DNA of 44,867 bases from Choristocarpus tenellus KU-1152 (Eukaryota; Phaeophyceae): NCBI GenBank assembly GCA_964200185.2, contig CAXNAD020000024.1:1-44867 (forward strand), in the 5' to 3' direction. The position numbers and the translations under genes were made by a program. Positions 11,601 through 21,901 of the stretch are shown piece after piece; the first letter of the stretch is position 1, and each line of letters opens with the position of its first letter. The notes under the pieces are model-generated. The model was not told where the DNA came from, searched no databases, and worked only from the letters and a program-made list of their open reading frames with translations.

Positions 11601-11856
11601 AAAGCACTCCAAGAATGAAGTGGGTCCCACTTGGAGTCCCCACAGCCTGTAACATCCAAAGAAAGATCCACGCAAGGTTTACCATGGTATTCGCCCAGTG
11701 AAAGTAGAAATGATGCAAACAACTCACCCCCTCGTACCTACAGGACTGTCTGGAGGAACCAACGCTTTGCCGTGGGACAGATATTGTGAAAGCGCTCGCC
11801 CATGGTGCAGTGACAAGCACACAAATCCCAGCCACCCAAATAGTATGCACACTCAT
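8682..11856 (-). CDS. Plastid-targeted RimP-family ribosome maturation factor
   Basis: A complete gene of eight exons: 11856-11738, 11646-11499, 11331-11113, 11010-10879, 10691-10623, 10055-9892, 9726-9577 and 9072-8682. Phases agree across all exons and give 463 residues. RimP assembles the 30S ribosomal subunit in bacteria and plastids. Residues 1-22 form a signal peptide ending in ASAF, followed by a Ser/Arg-rich transit-like stretch (FTISVPRQSVGSSRQSCR), the leader type of secondary red plastids. Residues about 90-229 are charged and have no domain I recognise. The RimP N-domain starts at about 230 (AEKIIRTRVEASGL, MWTYHKLEVTV). The ELIVATPGVKNIL segment stands for the bacterial EVSSPGxxRPL motif. 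The SH3-like C-domain (KGKLVERTFDELII, then PLALVDEVRLP) ends near 378. An acidic Glu/Asp-rich tail of about 85 residues follows. Bacterial RimP is only about 150 residues. The exon 1 donor is uncertain: GTACGA at 11737 keeps the frame, while a stronger-looking GTGAGT ten bases on does not. Confidence 0.85.
11793..11856 (-). other. Signal peptide with ASAF plastid-import motif
   Basis: The first 21 residues run MSVHTIWVAGIC, then a hydrophobic VLVTAPW core, then ASA with Phe at +1. In stramenopiles and cryptophytes this Phe after signal-peptide cleavage directs import through the periplastid and plastid membranes. The following 20 residues are rich in Ser, Arg and Gln and have no acidic residue, as expected of the transit part. 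The Met at 11856 is chosen because it is the only one that opens this leader. Confidence 0.75.
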
Positions 11857-13637
11857 AGCTGCACACCTAACAGGAAGCAGTAATGTCAGTCATATACCCC
11901 ACTTGTGGTTGCAGTTAATGCATCCAAAACCAACCAAAACACCATTGGGTGCCCAGAGCTCAAGTGATTAGCTCTGGGCTTAAACTTCAAAGTGGTAATT
12001 GTATCCACACAACTCTATATACCTGAGTTATATTCTGGACCAGGAGTTAAATAGACGGAGTGATCTGCGTGGACCTAGAGACAGGTCTGGGGGTTAACCT
12101 GGTTTATAATCTAGATGGCTCGAAACCGATTCTTTTACCACATAATTTACCCCAGGCGGTGTGGGACTCGGTCTGGTTTATGATCTCGATGACCCTGGCT
12201 GGACCAGTCCCGTTCAACCATCCCTTTAAAACATTTATTTTTATGATAGTATCACATGTAGTGTAAAAAAGGAAAATTGAAATTGAAAGATGAAAGGTCC
12301 AACTATAAGGCAGTAGTAGTCCTAGAATATCGAAAATAATTTAAGTACTTCGGAAGTATAATCTGAAGTGTCTTTGATTGACCCACCAAAACATGCGAAC
12401 ATGCGACAAGGACTCGTTCATAAACAGGGGCACTTGGTAATCTGAATGATCCAGGTAGTTGATGTGGATAGGTATGATGAGAAAGGTGCTCTAGCTACAT
12501 TAAATGCACCTGATTGATGGGCATGCCTCTTCGGGATAAGTATGGTAGCTGCTCCAGGTCCATCTGGTACAGGCTTGGTCATACCTGTAGGTCTGTGTGT
12601 ATTTCCTCAATCATCTTAATCATGTTATGTAAGGGCCAGAAGAGCTGCAACAGACTTCGCTCCAGCTAGTAGGGTGGTAGATGGTGTTGCGTAGTTTGGT
12701 CAAAGCTGAAACTCCAGCTATGTTACCTCAACTATTTCCCCTTTCTTCTGGAAGTGTCATCTTGTTAGAAATAATATGTCTGTGGATCACTATCAAGTGT
12801 CACAGCTACCACCCCAGATGGAGCGAAGTCTGCTCCAGCTTTCTCGTCTCTTGTGACCGAGACCTCCATGTTAGAAAATGCTCTGCAAGCTTACCATGAT
12901 GGGATATATATGCAGCTCCAATCCATAAGAATGCATGCGGACCATGAAGGTTGTACAAGACTCCATGATGCACATACATGTGGTCAAGTATCCTGGATCT
13001 CCCACTTCAATTATTGACTTGGTAAGTATCATCATCAGGGTGTAAGAGGAACTGGCAACGCTGTACCACCTGAATGGGGCGTGATAATGGCTAAATAAAT
13101 AGTCAAGAAGTACAAATATATTTAATCTAGGACTTCAGGTCATGATGGCCTTTATGAAACTGACATCAAGACAATACCGCCTGTAACACTCCATCTCATC
13201 AATCCACAAGGCTGGCTTTCCAACTGTGGTGCGTTCAATGCTGTCGTATGAGATAGGAAGAGTCATCTGCAGTACAGTTGTGATTCATTGCCTACTCTTA
13301 TAACTCTTCACTCCTGACGGATGACCTAGGTCCGATTTCGGTCAGCACAAGGCCGACTGGGGGCCGAGTCTTATGCACCAACACCTGGATGGCAGGATTA
13401 TGCTCATCTGTCAACTATAGTACCATCCGTAGTACTACTAGCTTAACTGCCCTGGAGTCCTTTGCAGTCATTTCGACCCCTAACAATAGGAACTAGTAGA
13501 ACCCCTTCTCGATATTCAGACATGAATATGACAGAGTGACAACAATGGTCCAACATATTGTTTTGAAGGAAATAGCCTGCCTGATGCAGCAGCAGTAGTA
13601 GAAGTGAACAATACTAAGATGACGTAATACTTCACAG

Positions 13638-13667
13638 TATTATTATTATTATTATTAGTAGTAGTAG
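13638..13667. repeat. Compound (TAT)n(TAG)n microsatellite
   Basis: A pure TAT/TTA run passes into four GTA/TAG units. A related, less regular AGT-rich run lies 380 bases downstream at 14049-14083. Confidence 0.8.
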
Positions 13668-14048
13668 TGTGGAAGTGTCAAGGCTCAAAAGCTCTCTGCA
13701 AAAGGGGGCAATCACAATCACCAGACTGAGACCGAGTTTCACAGTTTCACAAGTGTTGGCTCAGGATCCCAATGTCAGCTGGAGAAATTAATAACAGAAT
13801 CGAAACCTTAGTAGACAACACATGTCACAGAATGACTGAGCAACGTCACAGCACGAAAATGGATCAGTCAGAATAGGATTGGATCTTCGTTCTGGCAGTC
13901 CTTCTGACTGTTTGATCAAAGCTGGATCTTATGGTGTGTCTGGTTTTGTGGACTGGTTGATATGAGTAAGTTCAACTACATGGTTGGCGTGCGAGAATGT
14001 ATACGGCTGCGCGCCATATCCACAAAATGGACCCGTCCCTGACTGACA

Positions 14049-14083
14049 GTAGTAGTAGTGGTGGTGATAGTAGTGGTATTAGT
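14049..14083. repeat. Imperfect (AGT)n triplet repeat
   Basis: AGT/GGT/GAT triplets with interruptions. On the minus strand this yields Thr-rich or Leu/Ser-rich low-complexity open frames, which are artefacts of the repeat. Confidence 0.7.
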
Positions 14084-15413
14084 ATGTAAAAATGGGACAA
14101 CAGAAGTAGTACTCCAGAGTAGTTTGTAGTACCTATGACCGTGTTCGGGAATATCACTCAATAAATTGTGATTTGCGGTGTATATGCAGGTACAATAAAC
14201 AGACAAGAAGGAAAAATTGGCGTTTGAACCTGTTGATGACCAAAGGATTTGAGATTTTTTGACAACTAAGTCCCAACATATTCAACGTATTCTACAATGT
14301 CCCATCATATTGTTAGTATGACAAAGTACCCAAACCTTTCACGTACTGCTGGTTCAGTTTAAACCCACTACATCCCACTTTGATATCATATATCACATAC
14401 CACAGATTACAAGTATTGCGGTAGTGGGATGCTGCTTGTTGGACAAGGTGATCCTGGTCAGTTAGGTGTACCGAATCGGTTGTACTTTACTGATGACCAT
14501 CGCAACATTGCACGTCCAACCTTGTGCCTCTAGATGTATGTCGGATTGTTCTATGTCCTGAGAAAGTATGTAGTTATGGTTGACATGGGAGTGTTATGGT
14601 AGGAGTTCACATACTAGGTGTGTGTTGAACCATACTCTTCGTGATTTTGCGAGGCCTGTGCGCTGATGGGTTCGGGGATACGGGAGGAGATATCATGACT
14701 ATTTCGCTCCTTTCATGACCCAGTTCAAGGTATCTTGTCTTGTAAAAGGGAGGTACCACACTCTATGGGACACACATGAGGATCTAATTGTATATCGAAT
14801 TTTCGTATTGAGGCTATCCTCCTCCCTGGGATATTTTCTTAGGGATCTTCGGGTTGAAGATGAAGGGGGGTTCAACGGAATGAAATGGATTCAAAGCATG
14901 GCTTCATTTGCAGGATATTTGTTCAAGAGTGTATGTGTTGTGCAAGGGAGATTTTGACGTTGGTCGGGGTTGCTCCGGGGAGGATTATGTTGCTCCGCCT
15001 CAAGGGTGTGCGTGTGAGAAACTACTGCTAACATGAGCCCCCTCTCCTTCTGCCTGCGCTGCAGGGGGCTGACGCGAACGACAACGACTAGTAGACTCTA
15101 CTGACTTTGGTTCCAAAGTGCGTTGGAGTGACAATGTGCAACTGGTAAGTGTCCATCGTGCGCTTGACAATATCTGGTAGGTGACCCTTGCAATTATGCT
15201 GTGTGTGAACATTAGATACAAATTGATAAATTTGTGGTATGATAGGTGGATGGTCTAATTTCATTTCATCTTTGAAAGTAGTATGTATATACTTAATTTG
15301 AATTGATGACGCTAACGTATCTTTAGGTAGTGGCATTATTGGGGTTAGAAAATATTCAAGTCTTTGGGCGACTGATCATCCTTCACAGCTAGAAGAAACT
15401 GGTATATTTTAAA

Positions 15414-15575
15414 AATGCAGTTGGCTACTCAAATAACCTTGCTGGGTAGTAAGTGCTAAACACACTTTAGACTACAAGGCACAAAAAAAGTTTTTTATGC
15501 ATTTGGATACTCAAATAACTTTGCTGGGTAGTGGGTGTCAAGCACACTTTGGTCTATCAAAGCCACAAATCGTGT
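15414..15575. repeat. Tandem duplication, 82-bp period
   Basis: Two diverged copies lie head to tail. The segment TACTCAAATAACCTTGCTGG at 15426 recurs at 15508 with one change, and both copies continue through GGGTAGT, an AAGCACACTTT-like block and a CACAAA end. The spacing of 82 bases is constant. No gene is involved. Confidence 0.8.
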
Positions 15576-15677
15576 TCCTTCTCCTGGAACGTAAGAAAAG
15601 ACAATGTTTGAGTAGGAGCTTGAGTGGAGTGCACCAGGACAAAATTTTCATTTATGAATAGACCATATTTGTATTAG

Positions 15678-15956
15678 TTAGTGGTCATGTTGTGTACCAC
15701 TAAGAAAGGCATGTTCTATTTGGGAACTTCTGCTGGCAATGCGTAAACAATCCCTCAGTGATTCGTCTATACCAAACAAATGTGCTGAAATTTGATTGAT
15801 GATATCATGAGTACATGCTGTTTTACCTAGGAGAGGACATGCATAACTTGATTGATTGAATGCGATATGCTCGAGCAATTGGTGATAGCAGGTTATCCAT
15901 GTATGATCGCCATAAATATTTTTACCATAGAGGCCACCATCATGTAATCAGCTGTT
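15678..15956 (-). CDS. Hypothetical open segment, possible exon or element
   Basis: A minus-strand frame stays open for about 90 codons from about 15955, next to a possible acceptor (AAAACAG), to TAG at 15678-15680. It includes LLEHIAFNQSSY, a short GKTACTHDIINQISAHLFGI stretch and SLRDCLRIASRSSQIEHAF. Composition looks more protein-like than the frames around it. The GKTA-H-FG spacing loosely recalls the segment after the P-loop in PIF1/Helitron helicases, but no full Walker motif is visible. There is no good Met at its start. It could be an internal exon, an eroded transposon fragment or chance. Confidence 0.25.
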
Positions 15957-15970
15957 TTATTTTCAGTTTT

Positions 15971-18900
15971 GTTTTGTTATGTTATTGATTATATTTGGGA
16001 CTTGAATAATAACAGAACCTTGTATTCATGTAATCCATTCAAGTTCATCTTGTAGGATTATAGTTACTCTGTTCAAATCAGTATAATGGTGGCGTACACT
16101 TTTGGGGGAGGATGATGAACCTTGTACCACATTTAGGATGTGACTTGAAGTGCAGATCTGTGTTGCTGATGCTTTAGTGTTGTCATAGTGTCATATTTTA
16201 TTGCCAGGGCAAAAAATAGACCCAAACAGACCTAGAATTAGTTCAATCTTCCTCAGTTTGTTTTGATGAGATCTTGGATTGTGGGACACTCCTGACTGCT
16301 CATTTATTGGCAGCATGACCTGCTTGATTTATTAATAGCAACTGAACTCATCCTCTGAACCAACTCCAGCCTTACGCTCAAAACGGAGGTTGGGATGGAT
16401 GTCCCCAACCTGACCTCAGTGCGAAACTGATGCTTTGTTGTGTGGTTAATGCTTGAAAGGACTAGGTATATATATGAGAATGAGGCAGAGGTTGAGGGGT
16501 AATTTTTGGTGTGAGATGTTTGTTGTCACTTTGAGGTCTAAGAAGCTTCACTAAGAGTTTCTCCCTTGCCTCGAAAGTCATAGCAGTGAGTCAGATCATA
16601 TCATTATATAGAAGCCTCAGCAAGCACTCGGACAATAACGGATGATCTACTTCCCAAGTTTGACTTATGAGCAGGACTACAAACGTAGAGGATGCAAAGA
16701 TAGGAGTAGGACAACCGCTAGCCCATTTGATATAATTATTTTCTTAATCTGGATGAGCAGATACGTATTTGTAACTCCTCTGTAAGAGATTCGTGATAAG
16801 ATTTATGTCAGTGTCTGTGCTGCGTTATTTAACTCACAACCTTGAACTTTCATATACCCAGAGTGCTGATGCTGCTGCTAAAATGGGTATACAGTGATTG
16901 GATCTGTTTCGCTGGTTTTCTATTTTCATAATAAAATTCTAACTTTTGTGTATACTATTCTTGCAACAGATCAAGTCAAACCTAGTAATATCAACAAAGA
17001 GGAAAATGACAGATACATATTACTAGTTTTGTGCATGCTTTGCAATATTTCAGACTCCCTAATCACATATTTGACTGGTGAAAATATGTGGTAAAATATT
17101 ACAATATTATTGAACAGCAAAAGGATCGTTTGGATTAGATGTATATATATACAATGTCCTCAAGTTGGTGAACTCAAAAATAAGAAATGGTTTTCATGGT
17201 GACCTGTGCAGAGGAGTCTTTCTCAAACTCAAAGGTTGGCCTACAATAGTCCAATGTTTGGTCTGAAATGAACCATTTCTTGTTTATGCCATTTAGTTTG
17301 TTCTAAATGTTGTGCAGAAACAACTTACAATTTGTACTGCATAGTATTTGCTATTTCTTTGTGTCATGGCAAAGTTAGATTGTACAGGATTGATTCTGAG
17401 ATTTGTGCATATGCAGTGTGACACTCAGTACTGAAGGTTACTGTGCTGGATATGAATTTTGGGTGGGTCAGACCTTATTCTGCTTCAGTCTGCCTACATA
17501 TAGACTGTGGTGCAGAATGAGGGTTTCGTATTGTCACAGATACATTCCTTTCTTGTGGAGCATATGTACATGCTCTGTACATGCCATGTGAAATATTTTG
17601 CTAGGGAGCATCTTCCTCATCAATGGTGTTTCAATTGTGAAAAGGCATTATTATGTTCATTAGAAGTCTGATTAAATGCAAGCTCATGGTATTATAAAAT
17701 ATATATCATACTGACTTTAACACTATGATGGCTTGAAAATGTTGCATTGGAAAAGTATATATTGGAAGTATACCCTGTTAGTGTTACAGTAGATTGGAGT
17801 TTAGGACAAAGAGACTAATGACAATTACACTTAATGTTTGGGTCAAATATGATAACGTTTAGTTGGTCCATCTGATGTGGCTGTGGGTCGAGTTGAGGGC
17901 AGTTATCACCAAGGATATCCACAGTGCGGACTGCATTTTTTCTTCTCGGACACACCTCTGAATGTGCATACAGCCTTAGCTGGCTTGAGTAAAGTATTTT
18001 CGATACAGCCTGTATCTTGCAGCAAGAAGGAAACATCTCACTGAAAAAAATTGAGTTCAAGGAACTATTTTTGAGGGTAACTTCAACTTTTCATATTTCT
18101 GAAAAACCTTGCCCGTGGCCACCTGGAGATATTTGTACTTGTATGAGATTTGTCGCGTGATTTTCAAGTTTGAAGATATGTAAATATATTTTTTTGTCAT
18201 GGCATTTTTCGTGTTTTGGACAAGGTTTAATGGGCAACGCTACCAATAGCATGGTACTGTTTGACACAATCATTTGTTAAATAACCCATGAAATCTGTTG
18301 TTAGGACAAGTCTTGTTAGAAGGACATCAGGGGTCATTGACTATGTTACTTCCCTTGTCAGGACAACACTTAGCATGCATTTTATATGTAATCTGCACTG
18401 TCTGTAGTTGTCACATCCTGGGCCAGTTCCCTTGCAACATATGTCCAGGACAAGTCTCAGTGCCAACTTCACTGTGATAACTGTTTCTATTTTATATATG
18501 GGAATTTTTTGGGTGCATGACTGTGTGGAAAGATGTATGGACAGCTTTGCCCCATTCCGCCACACTCATTTTCATGCATCTGTTTTTCTAGGTGGTTTCT
18601 TGGCTTTTGTCCCAGCATCAAGGGGCCTTTTCTATGTCTTTGACTGTTAAAGATACCAGGATAAGGATGCACCTTACTTGAAGATTTTTTTTAATTTTGC
18701 CCACAGAAGAAAAAAAAAGCAGAGCTGTGGAGGTGGCTGTTTATTTGAAAAGATATTTTGTCAATAATCAGCTCTGGAATGACTCAAACTGGACTGGGTA
18801 ACTGCAATGGGGCTTGACTGTAGGCTGACCCAGCAAACTATTTTCTGAAAGGGCTGGTCCTGGGCCTTCAAGATTTTAACAGGGTCCGGCCAGGACTTGA

Positions 18901-21900
18901 ATGAGTTCAATGATGTTGGGCTGTGCATTGGTCCAGTCAAGTTTACTATTATACCACACTTTTTGGCAGGGGTGAGTAAAGTCTCAGGTTGGTTGGATCA
19001 GGCTGGGCGGTTTGCACACTAATTACAACTTATTATTTTTGATTTTAATGGATGAATTTGAAACTTTGAAAGATGATTTACACATGAAATATCTTGGCCA
19101 CAATTCCAGCCAGCTGGAATGTGTGAAAAGTGAAAAGCTTACTACTAATAATATTATTGTATTACTATTAATACATGAACATATATTTTGTCTTTGGATT
19201 GGGGCAGGTTGCACAGGGGTCACACCACATTCAGCTATCCGTGCCTTAAAATACTAGAATTATCTATGCTACATCTTGGTTTGAATTGTGGTGTAGTATG
19301 TAGTGTTTTGTATGTGTATTTTGTAGTGATGATATTCTTTGAAATTTTATACATTAAATTAGAAGAGAATGTTCAACAAACCATTTTTCAATGGGATAAG
19401 CCCGGTAGATGTGGTCTTAATAACAGGACCATTTGGTTTAATATACATACACACACCTATTGGTGCTGGGACTAAGACAACTTCAACGAGATTGGTGTTG
19501 AATGTCCCAGATCATTTGTGTTTCAAAAAAGCTGGACTGTGGACTGACCCAATTAACTTTCTGGTATAAAGCCATGGTTAAGTTCAGAAAAGAAAATTGT
19601 AATTTTTATTGTATACTTTTGAACCAGATTCAGGTGCATTGCTATGACACCAGGATAGTCAGGTGTGTGGGGATGGCATCTACATACTACCATAATATCT
19701 AATGTCCTATGTTGTAGACACCTCCCTTGGTTGTTATCATGATGGTTAGACAAAAGGGTATCAGAGGGCTGAGGCAAGTACCAACAGAAAGACAGGATGG
19801 CAACATGTGTGTGTGTGCCACCAATGGGTGAGGCTGTACCACAACATGTATTGCACTGGATATGTTACACTAAATGGAAGGGCTTGTAGACTGGACTTTA
19901 GCTTTTTAGGTTAACTGCCAATGAACATGTATTTGGTACACCCCTCACTGTATCCCAGATATTACACCCTAATCTTAGTCGTATTATATTATGCCCTTTG
20001 CCCAAGACAACACTTGAAGCTGATTTGTTTGTATCATCTATTGTCAGGAAAGTGATACAAGCTGTTTGGTGTCAACATTCCACATAATGGACAAATTGAT
20101 AGCCGTTCCTGTGATATATCTGAGTTGTGCATGTTTGGGCACACATCCTCACAAATATAGAAATTTAGAGGTATCTCTTTCATTTTGGGGTCTCAAACAT
20201 TTTCACCCGTTCATATTGCTGAGAGTGATGTTGGACAAATCTTCTAACAACCTGATGAGATGTTGATGAATCAACACACTGTCATTTGCACAACTTGTGT
20301 TCACAAAGCACAAATCAATGTGGAGGGATTCAAATTCATATACTTGTACCAGGGAAGCATTTTTATATGTTTCACAGATAGGGGAGTAGTACAGACAAGT
20401 ATTTGTATATATTTCACATTTCTCTTACTCACAAATATTTGTGCATGTTTTTGCTGAGGGAGTGTACTGATATGATAGCACTGACCACTGATATAAAGAT
20501 TATATTAACTTGAAAAGCTAAGGTTGACCCTCAGAGGATTGAGCCTGGGGACATGATATGCACGAGATTTCATGTCACCCAGTACAATACCGGGGCTTCC
20601 ACAATGTACCCATTTTGGATGGAGAGTGATATTATTCATTGTCTCATAGGACAAGGGAACCAAGTACTGAATGTAATTGCAGTAGTAGTAACCTAAGATT
20701 CGTACACAGCTGTTTGCAATAAATCACAGAAGTTTTCTGCACAATTGTTTTCTAGTAAATCACAGCTCAAGACTTGTCCACCGATCTTTCCTGTTAAATC
20801 ATAACATAAGACTTGCATATGAAGATGAGCTAGGACAGATCAGTGATACAAAATGTTCTTATCTTGATGCATAGGGGCAGATATATCATTCCTACATGTT
20901 GATATAATTGGGATCTATATATATATATATATTTATATACAGATCATGTGTACATGCTAACCAACAATGTTATTTCAACAAATTGGGATTTGTAGATCAT
21001 CCCTCAACATTGGGTTGTACTCAGTATGAAGTGCATGGTATGCGCTACATTATCCCTGAGTAGAAATTAATTTACATCTTCACCACTCCTTAAACCTTCA
21101 CATACAACATTTGTACATATTTATTGCCTTCTGATTTTAAACCACAAATGGGTTCAACCATGATTTGTTCAACATGTAGAACATTAGTTGTTCAGTTTAA
21201 CACCCTTGGTCATACACTATAATATACGTTTAACTCTGAAACTATTGTGGGCACATTTGAGATTAATCTTCATTGTCAAGAGAATGGTTGAGCTCATTCG
21301 CTGCATGACATCTCTTGTCAAGAAAACCCTCATGGCTATTTTATCTTCAATGTTTGCTGCCCTCACAAAGCTTTCTTGTATAGAATGATAAAGTTTTACA
21401 ACTTGTGCGTTTTGCCAATGGAAATTTTGACTTGTGGCATTTAAGAAAGGTGCAAGTACATTTTGTTTCTAGATGTGAAGATGATGTGACCTTCTCAATT
21501 TGGTTTGCAGGTCGAAAATTGCATTAGAAACTTTGAGTTGGGTGTGTGCATTCCTTCACAGCTGGGAAGCTTGTATCAGGATACATCAAATGAACAGACC
21601 ATAGGTTAGAAGGTTGAAAATTGTCAACAAAATTCAATTTCATGGATAAAGTGCCTGTTCTCTTTCGAATATTATGGATAAGGTGATAATTGTACTGTAC
21701 AATTGTTTACTTTTATCGTGTTATTCAATGTACAAGAGGGTAATGCACACTAACTTTATTGTTCCTCTTCCATCTTCATCTGGAGAACTTGAAGACTCAA
21801 CAAGCACTCCAATGTCCAAGTCCCTCTAAAATATAGTTCTGGTTACATGTTGTGTATTCAAAGAGCTTATCTTCTCTACATGCTGCCACAATATTTTGGA

Positions 21901-21901
21901 C
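15971..21901. other. Intergenic, no recognised gene
   Basis: About 6 kb between the two ribosome-biogenesis genes. I found no chain of exons I could support. The frame at 19369-19569 (+, VDVVLITGPFGLIYIHTPIG in it) and that at 17815-18060 (-) are somewhat protein-like but isolated and unlike any family I know. A TA-rich microsatellite lies at 20916-20938. The last kilobase should contain the promoter and 5' untranslated region of the TlyA-like gene, without an obvious motif. Confidence 0.4.
20916..20938. repeat. (TA)n microsatellite
   Basis: A TA run with one interruption (TTTA) near its right end. Confidence 0.7.

Larger units (their letters stand above)
11857..15413. other. Intergenic, triplet repeats, no recognised gene
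   Basis: About 3.5 kb without a supportable gene. It should hold the promoter of the RimP-like gene just right of 11856, but no clear element stood out. Microsatellite-like triplets occur at 13638-13667 and 14049-14083. The open frames at 12060-12266, 12681-12899, 13972-14206 and 14715-14957 look non-coding: no domains and poor splice context. A short stretch at about 14415-14530 (+) faintly recalls an RCC1 repeat but is too weak to call. Confidence 0.45.

Noticed and set aside
14400-14660. Plus-strand frame with a VGQGDPGQLG segment like an RCC1 repeat
   Set aside because: Only one short match, with no neighbouring repeats, many stops and no exon structure.
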